From Paenibacillus sp. FSL R7-0337 (GTDB lineage Bacteria > Bacillota > Bacilli > Paenibacillales > Paenibacillaceae), in assembly GCF_037969875.1 (NCBI RefSeq), contig NZ_CP150218.1, positions 3,410,001 to 3,474,000 of the forward strand: 64,000 nucleotides of DNA, given 5' to 3'. The position numbers and the translations under genes were made by a program. Below are positions 16,894-25,791 of the stretch, one piece after another. Positions within the stretch are counted from its first letter, which is position 1. Each line of letters starts with the position of its first letter. The notes under the pieces were generated by a model that was not told the DNA's origin, searched no databases, and saw only the letters and a list, made by a program, of their open reading frames with translations.

Positions 16894-19353
16894 GTGTCGA
16901 AACCAGTATACGGTAAATATGCGGTTCAGTCGAGAAATGTTGAAAAGATATCCAGTTACATATGGGCGTTAGCGATAGGGTTCATTGTTTTTTTGGCCTG
17001 GACCCCTTTTCAAGTGGGATTATTTAATGGACAGCAGATTGACTTTGAGAAGCCAATTTATATGTCCTCGCTGCTTAGCAGCCTGTTGCTGCTGGTGTGG
17101 ATAGGCCTATACTTCACCAAGTTCAGGCTGGAGGGACAGCGTGATGTGCTTGCCGTGGCCTCGTTGTTATTACCTGCTACCTACGCATTGTCGCTTATTG
17201 GCGCTGCTTCGCATTATATGGCGATGAACCTGCTGTTTGTACAGAGCATGTATGTCGCAATATTCATTATAGCGTTATATTTGCTCCAGCAAAAGCAACT
17301 AAATGTTGTCATTCAAAATGCTATTCTGGCTATTGCTTATTTCATCGTCGGTTTCGGTCTGCTGAACTGGCTTGGCAGTTCGAAATTCGCCGGGAGCCTG
17401 GTAGGCTGGTTCTCCAATACGGTGCGTGGTGATAAATATTTGGATGCAGTCATGACGGACTCTAACGGGCTGCGTCTGACCTCCATTTTTCAGTATGCCA
17501 ATACTTATGCAGCCTTCCTCATGGCCTTCCTGTTCGTAGCGGTGTATGCCCTGGTCCGCTCCAAAAAGTGGTACGGCACGCTGACACACAGCTTCATGCT
17601 GGTGCCGATTATTGTATCTCTCCTGCTGACCTTGTCCCGTGGGGGACTTGTCATGCTGCCTGTAGTGTTCATCCTGCTCCTGCTGTTCCTGAAGCCTGCA
17701 CAGCAGATTCTCTGGATTATTCATCTGGCAATATCCGGACTTGCAGCTCTGTTGGTTACTAATCCGCTGACAACACTCGGCACGGAACTGAACACGGCGT
17801 TTAACTCATCGGCTGCGCTTAAGGCGTGGGCTTACCTGCTTGGAGCCTCAGCGGTGGTGGCAGCTCTGGGCTGGGTGATTCAACGTTATATGGCTCCTTG
17901 GCTGCAGGACAAGCTGAGTAGCTCGGAAACCCGTAAATTCACGGGTCTTTGGATTCCACTTGGCTCAGTTATAGCTGTGGCTATCATTGCTTTCCTGCTG
18001 ATCGGGACAGGCTTGAAAAGTATTTTACCGGATAATATCGAGACGCGCCTGGAGAACATTAACTTCAAGCAGCATAGTGTACTCGAACGCTTTACTTTCT
18101 ATAAAGATGCTATGAAGGTAGTTAAGGATTATCCGATTCTCGGATCAGGCGGGGGTGGCTGGTCTGCATTATATGAAGAGTATCAGAACAACCCTTATGT
18201 GAGCCGCCAAGTTCATAACTTCTTCCTTCAGTACTTGATCGAAGTCGGGATTGTCGGGTTCATTGTATTTATGGGCTTCATCGGATTTATTTTCTACAAA
18301 TACATCCGTTCCTACCTGAAGCGTGACAAGGATGAGTTCAATAACGGGTTCTTCTTCTACATTATTGCGCTGTCTATCCTTGTACACAGTCTGCTGGACT
18401 TTAATATGAGTTACGCGTTCATGGGTATTCTGGTGTTCATCGGTTTGGCTGGTATGGGCGCTGAAATGGATAACAAACCGCTCCGTCAGAGCTGGAATAA
18501 AGCCGGCATTCGGATGGGATACTTGGCTGTTCTGACCACCGGGACGATATTCCTGCTGTTCCTGTCGATCAACTACATCGGGTCCAGCGATGCTGCTCTC
18601 AAGGGTAAAAATTTAGTTTCGGTTAGTACTTCCTATGAGGAGATCAAAACTCCTTTGGTCAAAGCATTAGATGCCCGTCCATACCATCCAGAAGCAGCAT
18701 TATACTTGTCCACTCTTGACATGCAGGTATTCAAGCAAATTCAAGATGAGCAGTATCTGTCTGAAGCATCCAATGTGTTGACGCGCGCTCTGAAAGATGA
18801 GCCTTACAACAAAAATCTATTGGCTCAAATGGCCAGCTATTACGATCTGAAGGGCCAACCTGACATGGCATTGGCAGTATACAGTGACAATGCCTACAAG
18901 TTCAACTGGGATATCACTTGGTATGAGTCATTGATTAACCGTGCTCAGATACTTGCTGCGGCAGCTAATGATCAGAAGGATGCGGCCAAGAAGCAAGAAT
19001 ACCTCACCGTCGGACTGGATGCGTATAAGCATGTTGTAGATGGCATAGAGCATTTGAAGACCTTGCCTCCTGAGCAGTTGCAGGGCCGTCCGTTCTCGGT
19101 TACCCCTGCCATTGCATTAAATGTGGGTAAGCTACAGATCATCTCAGGACAAAATGATGTAGCTACCGCTACGTTGAAGCTTGGTTTAAGTGACGACTAC
19201 AGTGATACTACTAACCGCGAGGTAGCCCGCTGGTACTTGGCGGCACAGAAGAAAGCAGGAGCAGCAGTCGATCAGCCAGTCTATGACAAGCTGGTCGCCG
19301 CTGATCCGGCTGAGGCCGCAGCCATTGAGGCTATTGTGAATACGCAGTACTGA
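16894..19353 (+). CDS. O-antigen ligase-like membrane protein with TPR-like C-terminus
   Basis: 819 residues from GTG 16894, with AAAGGAG nine bases upstream. About 12-13 membrane helices cover residues 20-560. The signature loop DYPILGSGGGGWSALYEEYQ at about 412 plus VHNFFLQYLIEVGIVGF fits the Wzy_C/WaaL family, which transfers a lipid-linked glycan to an acceptor outside the membrane. The last 250 residues are helical with TPR-like pairs (ALDARPYHPEAALYLSTL, YDLKGQPDMALAVY). In Geobacillus and Paenibacillus S-layer glycan systems a protein of this type is proposed to attach the glycan to protein; that role is plausible here given the divergent Wzm/Wzt operon. G+C is much higher than in the neighbouring locus, so the two may have different histories. 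Confidence 0.87.
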   Translation: MSKPVYGKYAVQSRNVEKISSYIWALAIGFIVFLAWTPFQVGLFNGQQIDFEKPIYMSSLLSSLLLLVWIGLYFTKFRLEGQRDVLAVASLLLPATYALSLIGAASHYMAMNLLFVQSMYVAIFIIALYLLQQKQLNVVIQNAILAIAYFIVGFGLLNWLGSSKFAGSLVGWFSNTVRGDKYLDAVMTDSNGLRLTSIFQYANTYAAFLMAFLFVAVYALVRSKKWYGTLTHSFMLVPIIVSLLLTLSRGGLVMLPVVFILLLLFLKPAQQILWIIHLAISGLAALLVTNPLTTLGTELNTAFNSSAALKAWAYLLGASAVVAALGWVIQRYMAPWLQDKLSSSETRKFTGLWIPLGSVIAVAIIAFLLIGTGLKSILPDNIETRLENINFKQHSVLERFTFYKDAMKVVKDYPILGSGGGGWSALYEEYQNNPYVSRQVHNFFLQYLIEVGIVGFIVFMGFIGFIFYKYIRSYLKRDKDEFNNGFFFYIIALSILVHSLLDFNMSYAFMGILVFIGLAGMGAEMDNKPLRQSWNKAGIRMGYLAVLTTGTIFLLFLSINYIGSSDAALKGKNLVSVSTSYEEIKTPLVKALDARPYHPEAALYLSTLDMQVFKQIQDEQYLSEASNVLTRALKDEPYNKNLLAQMASYYDLKGQPDMALAVYSDNAYKFNWDITWYESLINRAQILAAAANDQKDAAKKQEYLTVGLDAYKHVVDGIEHLKTLPPEQLQGRPFSVTPAIALNVGKLQIISGQNDVATATLKLGLSDDYSDTTNREVARWYLAAQKKAGAAVDQPVYDKLVAADPAEAAAIEAIVNTQY

Positions 19354-19376
19354 TCGCAATAACAGAATAGATACAC

Positions 19377-19419
19377 AAAAAAGCGGCTTACTGTCTGAGT
19401 ACAGTGGGCCGCTTTTTTA
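19377..19419 (+). terminator. Intrinsic terminator, convergent
   Basis: AAAAAAGCGGC and GCCGCTTTTTT pair across a 17-base loop, with A and T runs on both sides, so it can end transcription of the ligase-like gene and of galU from the other side. Confidence 0.85.
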
Positions 19420-19480
19420 TGATGATATAAGGAAGAGTGGATACGAATGCGAATGCGTATGAAAATGAGCAATAGTATAC

Positions 19481-20368
19481 TTATCTGCTAGACAGTCTCT
19501 CTTCGTCCTCGATAACCTGCTTCAAATACTCCAACAGCCCTTCCTTAAGCTCTTCATGCTGAAGTGCGTAGTGGATGCTGGTCTGGATAAAACCCATCTT
19601 CTCGCCGACGTCATGCCTTCTGCCTTCGAAGTCATAAGCAATAATCCGCTCTACTTCACTTAAACGGGAAATCGCATCTGTAAGCTGAATCTCGCCGCCT
19701 ACACCTACCTGCTGCTCGCCAAGCATATCGAAGATACGCGGAGTCAGGATATACCGTCCCAGGATCGCCAGGTTAGATGGAGCCTCCTCACGCTTTGGTT
19801 TTTCTACAAGCCGGTTGGCTCTGTAGACACGTTCTGCTATTTCAGAACTGTCCACTACCCCGTAGCGTGACACCTCTTCCCAAGGCACAGGCTGTACACC
19901 AACAATGGATGATCTGTATTGATCGTATACTTCGATCATCTGCTTCAGGCAGGGCTTGTTCGACTCCACGATGTCATCCCCCAGCAGAACAGCAAAGGGC
20001 TCGTTACCGATGAACTTCCTTGCACACCAGATAGCATGTCCGAGGCCGCGCGGTTCTTTTTGGCGGATGTAGTGAATGTCTGCCATTTCTGAAGATTTGC
20101 GTACCGACTCCAGCAGCTCCCACTTCTGCTTCTCTGCCAGATTGAATTCCAGTTCGAATGAATTATCGAAATGGTCTTCGATTGCGCGCTTACCTTTACC
20201 TGTCACAATAATAATATCTTCGATCCCGGAAGCAACCGCCTCTTCAACAATATATTGAATCGTTGGTTTGTCTACAATGGGCAGCATTTCTTTGGGCATC
20301 GCTTTGGTCGCGGGCAGGAAGCGGGTTCCCAGACCGGCAGCGGGAATAATCGCTTTACGGATCTTCAT
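19481..20368 (-). CDS. galU: UTP--glucose-1-phosphate uridylyltransferase
   Basis: 295 residues, the full length of bacterial GalU/GtaB. The nucleotidyltransferase signature [24 protein letters not shown] is split here as [18 protein letters not shown] and [15 protein letters not shown] at 13-50, and [19 protein letters not shown] and [13 protein letters not shown] are all intact. It makes UDP-glucose from UTP and glucose-1-phosphate for glycans and glycolipid anchors. AAAGGAG lies seven bases before the ATG. It is a single-gene unit next to the polysaccharide locus and feeds it with precursor. Several GalU copies may exist in such genomes. Confidence 0.96.
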   Translation of the reverse strand: MKIRKAIIPAAGLGTRFLPATKAMPKEMLPIVDKPTIQYIVEEAVASGIEDIIIVTGKGKRAIEDHFDNSFELEFNLAEKQKWELLESVRKSSEMADIHYIRQKEPRGLGHAIWCARKFIGNEPFAVLLGDDIVESNKPCLKQMIEVYDQYRSSIVGVQPVPWEEVSRYGVVDSSEIAERVYRANRLVEKPKREEAPSNLAILGRYILTPRIFDMLGEQQVGVGGEIQLTDAISRLSEVERIIAYDFEGRRHDVGEKMGFIQTSIHYALQHEELKEGLLEYLKQVIEDEERLSSR

Positions 20369-20552
20369 CTCATAGCTCCTTTAACAGATATACTCATAAT
20401 CTCAATTATAACAGTTCCTGCTGATTTTGGGCAGTGTACTAAGGCAGGGACAAACAGGGACGAAGCGCTCTGGGTGAACACCTGACGTTGACGGTCTCAT
20501 TGGATGTTGATATAACAGCACTATAACAAGTATTTTGTAGAGGAGGATAGCC

Positions 20553-21386
20553 ATGTTAGACCTTTCCAGTCCGGTGTGGCAACAGCTTCACGGCCCTTTT
20601 GGCTCGTCGGAAGCGGTCCCTAGCTTGCTGCAACAGTTGCAGGAGGACTACACCGCAGAGGTTAAGGATGAGCTGTACTGGGAGCATCTGTTCCATCAGG
20701 ACACGATTTATAGCATCACTTTTGCTGCATTGCCATATTTAGTGCAGCTTGCCAGGCAGTCGGATGATCCCGAAGTTCGATTGGATATCTACGTGACCTG
20801 CGGGATCTTTGTGGCGAATCAGTTGACAGTGCAAAGTGGACAACTTCCTGCTGAATTCGCTCACCAGACCCCGCCGCTTGCTGAGGCGCTTGTCCAAGAG
20901 ATTTATACGGCCTACCTTACCGCTGTAGATTATCTGGGCAAGCTGTCAGAAGAGATCTTCCGCTATGCGAGAGCAGCTCATAAGGATGACCAAGAGAAGC
21001 GATACATTCTCGCTGCGGATGCTGCTTACCGGGGAGATCAGGCAGTTGCAGGTATATTGTTGACCTATTCGGAAGGCGATGAGTACAACGCCGCTTGCCC
21101 AAGCTGCTATGAAGAAATGTATATCTGGCCGAATGAGAACAGCCCCGGTATGACTGCTTATTCAGACGACCCGGTATTCAATGGCAAGGAGAATGGTCAA
21201 GCTGTTACACCTTCCGCGCTTGGCAGTATCAAGCCCGAAGACAGCCCGTTAGTGCGCCTGTGGCAAGCAGCTCATACCATCAAGAACGATCAGCTGCTGG
21301 AGCAATTGCCTTATCTCTGCAGTCATGTGTCCTGTCCGGCCTGTGGTGAAACGCTCGATATCTGGCCGGAGCTGTTCCCGTTGTGA
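20553..21386 (+). CDS. Hypothetical protein with two CPxC knuckles
   Basis: 277 residues, helical in the first 170 (SITFAALPYLVQLARQ has a HEAT-repeat feel) and not recognised as a named family. Two similar short motifs, CPSCYEEMYIWPN near 179 and CPACGETLDIWPE near 257, share C-P-x-C-x-E-x-x-x-I-W-P and could together bind one zinc ion. AGGAGGAT precedes the ATG. It is alone between galU and the U32 gene. Short helical proteins of this kind occur as immunity-like proteins in polymorphic toxin loci, but no toxin is nearby, so no function is claimed. Confidence 0.78.
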   Translation: MLDLSSPVWQQLHGPFGSSEAVPSLLQQLQEDYTAEVKDELYWEHLFHQDTIYSITFAALPYLVQLARQSDDPEVRLDIYVTCGIFVANQLTVQSGQLPAEFAHQTPPLAEALVQEIYTAYLTAVDYLGKLSEEIFRYARAAHKDDQEKRYILAADAAYRGDQAVAGILLTYSEGDEYNAACPSCYEEMYIWPNENSPGMTAYSDDPVFNGKENGQAVTPSALGSIKPEDSPLVRLWQAAHTIKNDQLLEQLPYLCSHVSCPACGETLDIWPELFPL

Positions 21387-21435
21387 GAGCTGGATCTGGG
21401 TAAAAGTATTGACTGGATAGAGTGAGGGATCTAAA

Positions 21436-21499
21436 AATAGGCCCGGGAGAACTTCGGGAGCCATCCAAATGGATGGTCCCGGCTTCGCCCGGGCCTATT
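21436..21499. terminator. Large nested hairpin terminator between convergent genes
   Basis: AATAGGCCCGGG at 21436-21447 pairs with CCCGGGCCTATT at 21488-21499, and inside it CCATCC / GGATGG close a four-base loop. It lies 50 bases after one stop and 17 before the other, so likely serves both strands. Confidence 0.8.
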
Positions 21500-21515
21500 A
21501 TGCGTTTAATATTAT

Positions 21516-24041
21516 TTACTTCGCATTCACCAGTTGTCCGCGCGTAACGCCAAGCTGGTTAGTGGCCTTCAGGCTTTTCCAAACCTGGGTGCCGGAGATT
21601 TCACCACGCAGTGCGCGGCTGTAAAGGCCGATAACCTCTGCTACCTGCTCTGGAGTCTCCTCTAGGAACTCTACACGGAAAGAAGCGACGCCTAGCTCAC
21701 GGAAGTTATTGAGGTATTCAGCACCCGACTGCTCCACCGCGTTATAAACCGTGTTGCGGCAGCCTTCGTCCACTCGGACGGGATGGGACATGCCAATCCG
21801 GTCCTGCAGCGAGGCCCGCTGCTCCTCACAAGGACGGCCACAGTTGGTGTAGTCTGTGCCTTCACTCATGAACGTACAGTAGACGCAGTGTTCTGTATGG
21901 AACATCGGCAGATGCTGGTGGATGACAACCTCCATGCGGGAGGTGTCGCTGTGCCCGAGCAGATCAACCATCTGCTGAATGTTCAGGTCATACGACGGTG
22001 TCACCTTGTCGAGGCCGGCGTCCAGGAACAGATCTACTGCCCGGTGATTGGCGATATTCAGTGAGAAATCGCCGATCAGCCGGGGATGCGCAGCCTCCGG
22101 GTGCTCCATGCGGTGGCGCAGGTAATAATACAGCGCGCCGGTGTTGCGCACCAGCACAGCATCCGGCTGCAGCCGCAGAATGTTAGCATGGTAGCCGTTC
22201 TCGTTCGGCATATGGATGCGCGGGGTGGCCAGCGCAATGCTGGCCCCTGCAGCCCGCGCAGCGTCTACTGCCGCCGGGAACTGCTTGATGAACTCGAAGT
22301 CGGCGTAGATATTCGTCACGCCTGCTTCGATTGCAGCCTGCACCTGCGGCAGGCTGCGGCACAGCGCGGTGAGCTCAGCTTCACCGCTGCCCACAACCGC
22401 GGCGGCACCCCTGCGGGAAGCACCGCCGTAGACCTCTACCTCCCGTTTCACATACACGGGAGGCTTAGGGCGCTCGCCCGCAAGCAGCTCCACCGCCTGG
22501 CGGCGGATGCTGTTCAGCTCGCGCATGGGCACGATCACATCGCCTTGCAGATGCGACTCCAGCGCTTCAAGCTGGAACAAGGTCCCGCCCAGGCGGCCGA
22601 ATTGTTCTTCCAGCAGCGCGGTATCCATCGGACGCTTCTGCGCTGTCTCCAGCGCGAGCTCCGAATCCACACGGACAGTGACGTTCTTCTGAACGTCTGT
22701 CCACCAGGTCGTCAGCTTCTCGCCTGCGCAGCCCTGCACCCGCACGTGAACCGGGAATACCCGGTATGGCTTCTCGGTCTCGTAGGACTGGCGCAGCGCC
22801 TTGTCGAGCGCCGGGTCGTTCGTCTTCCAGATACGGTCCCCCACATGCAGACGGCGCAGATCTACGTCATTGCGGCCGGGAACGATATCAATAATCCAGC
22901 CCTCCCCGGCTTCGCCTTCCAGCTTGACGCCCTTGCGGCGCAGATCATAGACGCGGCCGCCTTCTTCCTTCTTCGTCGGATCTCCAGCGTCGAACACAAT
23001 GCCGTCTCCGCGCTTAAGCGGAGCATGAATGCGGCAGACCACCCCATCGCGCAGGATCTGTTCCACGGTGCCCAGGTACACCCCGCGGCTTTTCGGGAAG
23101 GTGCCATCGACTAACTTCTTATTATTAGTGCCTTCAAGGAAACCGTTCGTGAATCCTCGTGAGAAGCTCTGTTGCAGCTCTCGCATATCCTCCTTCGAGG
23201 TAGGCGTCCAGTTACCTTCAAAATACTTATCGATCGCCTTACGGTACTTACTGACCACATTAGCGACATACTCCGGGGTTTTGAGCCGGCCTTCGATTTT
23301 AAACGAAGTCACCCCAGCTTCAATCAACTCCGGCATCAGGTCGATGGCAGCAAGATCCTTAGGAGACAGCAGGTAAGTCACATCGCCCATCGGCTTCACT
23401 TCACCGTCAATCATCAGATCATACGGCAGACGGCAGGCCTGAGCGCATTCCCCGCGGTTCGCCGAACGTCCCCCCCACATTTCGGAGGTCAGACACTGGC
23501 CCGAATAGGAGACACACAGCGCACCATGCACGAATACCTCCATCGGCAGGCGGGCTTGCTCGCCAATCGTGCGGATCTGCTTCAGATTATTTTCACGGCC
23601 GAGGACAACACGTTCCAGCCCCCATGGCTTCGTGAATTCCACCGCTTCCGGCGAGGTGATCGTCATCTGTGTAGAACCGTGAATCGGGAAGTCCGGCGAG
23701 ATCTCGCGGATCATCTGCACCAGCCCCAGGTCCTGAACAATAACGGCATCCACACCCGCATCCACGCAGGCATCAATCAGTCCCTTGGCATCCGGCAGCT
23801 CATTCTCGAACACTAGTATATTAAAGGTCAGGAACCCCTTCACTCCATAGCTGTGCAGAAACGCCATAATCTCCGGCAGCTCGTCCATCCGGAAGTTGTT
23901 CGCTCTGGCCCGTGCATTGAATTTCTCTACGCCAAAAAAGACAGCATCCGCCCCGTTCGCCACCGCTGCACGCATGCAGTCCCAATCTCCCGCCGGAGCC
24001 AGCAGCTCTACGTCTTCTCTGCGTATTCCTTGCTCTTTCAT
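21516..24041 (-). CDS. U32 family peptidase-like protein, RlhA-like, with DUF3656-type region
   Basis: 841 residues. Starts VELLAPAGDWDCMRAAVANGADAVFFG, the U32 entry, and has GALCVSYSGQCLTSEMWGGRSANRGECAQACRLPYDL in two pieces near 175-207, the usual U32 Cys cluster. A middle region (DUF3656-like) separates it from a second U32-like half containing HCVYCTFMSEGTDYTN and CGRPC. E. coli RlhA, with the same layout, makes 5-hydroxycytidine in 23S rRNA; U32 members also act in ubiquinone hydroxylation and collagen degradation. RNA hydroxylation is the likelier function from the layout, but it is not proven. A GGAGGATATAA site precedes the ATG. Confidence 0.85.
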   Translation of the reverse strand: MKEQGIRREDVELLAPAGDWDCMRAAVANGADAVFFGVEKFNARARANNFRMDELPEIMAFLHSYGVKGFLTFNILVFENELPDAKGLIDACVDAGVDAVIVQDLGLVQMIREISPDFPIHGSTQMTITSPEAVEFTKPWGLERVVLGRENNLKQIRTIGEQARLPMEVFVHGALCVSYSGQCLTSEMWGGRSANRGECAQACRLPYDLMIDGEVKPMGDVTYLLSPKDLAAIDLMPELIEAGVTSFKIEGRLKTPEYVANVVSKYRKAIDKYFEGNWTPTSKEDMRELQQSFSRGFTNGFLEGTNNKKLVDGTFPKSRGVYLGTVEQILRDGVVCRIHAPLKRGDGIVFDAGDPTKKEEGGRVYDLRRKGVKLEGEAGEGWIIDIVPGRNDVDLRRLHVGDRIWKTNDPALDKALRQSYETEKPYRVFPVHVRVQGCAGEKLTTWWTDVQKNVTVRVDSELALETAQKRPMDTALLEEQFGRLGGTLFQLEALESHLQGDVIVPMRELNSIRRQAVELLAGERPKPPVYVKREVEVYGGASRRGAAAVVGSGEAELTALCRSLPQVQAAIEAGVTNIYADFEFIKQFPAAVDAARAAGASIALATPRIHMPNENGYHANILRLQPDAVLVRNTGALYYYLRHRMEHPEAAHPRLIGDFSLNIANHRAVDLFLDAGLDKVTPSYDLNIQQMVDLLGHSDTSRMEVVIHQHLPMFHTEHCVYCTFMSEGTDYTNCGRPCEEQRASLQDRIGMSHPVRVDEGCRNTVYNAVEQSGAEYLNNFRELGVASFRVEFLEETPEQVAEVIGLYSRALRGEISGTQVWKSLKATNQLGVTRGQLVNAK

Positions 24042-24242
24042 TTATATCCTCCCAAACCGCCTGTTCGGCGGGTCATTTACAGCTTTTTAACTTATTAATT
24101 GTATCAAATATCACAGTTCTCTGCCAGTATAATAGACAAATGAAGAAGAACCAGCGTAAAATATGAATAGAAAAGAATAAATACGTAAATGATCTCATCG
24201 TTCCCAAAATTTATATGCAGCAAAAGGAGAGTTGAAACAGTT

Positions 24243-25121
24243 ATGAAAGGCATAATTCTTGCGGGAGGAAGCGGTACCCGGCTATACCCTCTCACAATGG
24301 TAACCAGCAAACAATTACTGCCGGTCTATGATAAACCCATGATTTATTATCCTCTGTCCACATTAATGCTGGCGGGCATCCGAGAAATTCTTATCATCTC
24401 TACCGCTGAGGATACCCCCCGGTTTGAGCATTTGCTCGGCGATGGCTCCCAATTCGGAATATCACTGCAGTATATCGTCCAGCCGAGTCCGGATGGACTG
24501 GCACAAGCCTTCATTCTCGGCGAATCGTTCATTGGGGAAGACTCCGTAGCTATGGTTCTCGGAGATAATATATATTACGGCAACGGCATGACTAAGATGT
24601 TGAAGCAAGCTGCCGATAAAACAAGCGGCGCGACTGTATTTGGCTACCATGTTCCCGATCCCGAACGTTTTGGTGTGGTGGAATTTGACGAAGACGGCAA
24701 GGTCCTCAGCATCGAAGAGAAACCGGAGCATCCAAAATCCAATTATGCGGTTACCGGCCTTTATTTCTATGACAACCGGGTAATATCTATCGCTAAGGAT
24801 GTCAAGCCATCGCACCGTGGCGAGCTGGAAATCACTTCGATTAATGAAGCCTATCTGAAGCTGGGTGAGCTGGATGTTGCTCTGCTTGGACGCGGATTTA
24901 CTTGGCTCGATACCGGAACCCACCAGAGTCTGGTAGATGCCACCAACTTCGTCAGAACGATTGAAGACCATCAAGGGATCAAAATCTCTGCACCCGAAGA
25001 AATCGCTTTTATCAATGGCTGGATCACCAAGGAACATCTCCTGGAATGCGGACATAAGCTGAGCAAGACCGGATATGGCCAATATTTAATTAAGGTCGCT
25101 ACAGGTAAAATCCAATTTTAA
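24243..25121 (+). CDS. rmlA: Glucose-1-phosphate thymidylyltransferase
   Basis: 292 residues from ATG 24243 (AAGGAGAG eleven bases upstream), the normal RmlA length; an in-frame ATG at 24189 would add 18 unrelated residues. [11 protein letters not shown] (8-18), [28 protein letters not shown] and [15 protein letters not shown] are all conserved. It forms dTDP-glucose, the first step to dTDP-rhamnose. rmlC follows 21 bases later; rmlB and rmlD are not in this window. It supplies rhamnose to surface glycans such as that made by the locus at 1-17 kb (inference). Confidence 0.96.
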   Translation: MKGIILAGGSGTRLYPLTMVTSKQLLPVYDKPMIYYPLSTLMLAGIREILIISTAEDTPRFEHLLGDGSQFGISLQYIVQPSPDGLAQAFILGESFIGEDSVAMVLGDNIYYGNGMTKMLKQAADKTSGATVFGYHVPDPERFGVVEFDEDGKVLSIEEKPEHPKSNYAVTGLYFYDNRVISIAKDVKPSHRGELEITSINEAYLKLGELDVALLGRGFTWLDTGTHQSLVDATNFVRTIEDHQGIKISAPEEIAFINGWITKEHLLECGHKLSKTGYGQYLIKVATGKIQF

Positions 25122-25142
25122 ACCATAGAAAGAGTGGATACA

Positions 25143-25703
25143 ATGAAGTTTATCAAAACCCATCTGGAAGATGTTCTCGTCGTTGAACCGGCAGTCTTCG
25201 GAGACCACCGGGGCTGGTTCATGGAGACCTACAGTGAGGCTAAATTCCATGAACAAGAGCTCCGATATCAGTTCGTTCAAGACAATCAATCCTATTCCGC
25301 TGTAAAAGGCACTCTGCGCGGACTTCACTTCCAGCTTAACCCAAAGGCACAGACCAAGCTTGTACGCTGTACACGCGGTTCAATCTTTGATGTAGCTGTG
25401 GATATCCGTCAAGGCAGTCCTTCCTACGGCAAGTGGTTTGGCATTGAACTGAATGCCGAGAATAAGAAACAGCTGCTCATCCCCAAAGGTTTCGCCCATG
25501 GCTTCATGACACTAACAGAGGATGTCGAAGTGCAGTACAAATGCGATGAGCTGTACGCACCCGAATGTGACGGCGGAATTCTGTGGAATGACCCCGACAT
25601 TGCCATTGAATGGCCGATCGATGTAATTCCTGTACTATCTGCTAAGGATGAACAAGCACCGCTGTTAAAGGATGTTAAGCATAATTTTGTTTACCAGGCT
25701 TAA
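25143..25703 (+). CDS. rmlC: dTDP-4-dehydrorhamnose 3,5-epimerase
   Basis: 186 residues from ATG 25143, preceded by AAAGAGTGG; a GTG nine bases earlier (25134) is too close to that site. FGDHRGWFMETYSE, the active-site GTLRGLHFQ (His 62) and IPKGFAHGFMTL are conserved, as is the double-epimerase cupin length. Converts dTDP-4-keto-6-deoxyglucose to the L-lyxo form. Cotranscribed with rmlA. Confidence 0.95.
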   Translation: MKFIKTHLEDVLVVEPAVFGDHRGWFMETYSEAKFHEQELRYQFVQDNQSYSAVKGTLRGLHFQLNPKAQTKLVRCTRGSIFDVAVDIRQGSPSYGKWFGIELNAENKKQLLIPKGFAHGFMTLTEDVEVQYKCDELYAPECDGGILWNDPDIAIEWPIDVIPVLSAKDEQAPLLKDVKHNFVYQA

Positions 25704-25726
25704 GTAATAATATTATTCGTTTCTTA

Positions 25727-25770
25727 CAAAAAACCGTCCCAGCTGATTGGTAGCCTGGGACGGTTTTTTT
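25727..25770 (+). terminator. Intrinsic terminator after rmlC
   Basis: AAAAAACCGTCCCAG pairs with CTGGGACGGTTTTTTT around a short loop, closing the rmlA-rmlC unit; A runs allow function on the minus strand too. Confidence 0.88.
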
Positions 25771-25791
25771 CATATACTCCTTCTCTTCCCC

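Noticed and set aside
22086..23114. 342-codon frame opposite the U32 gene
   Set aside because: Antisense shadow without ribosome site.
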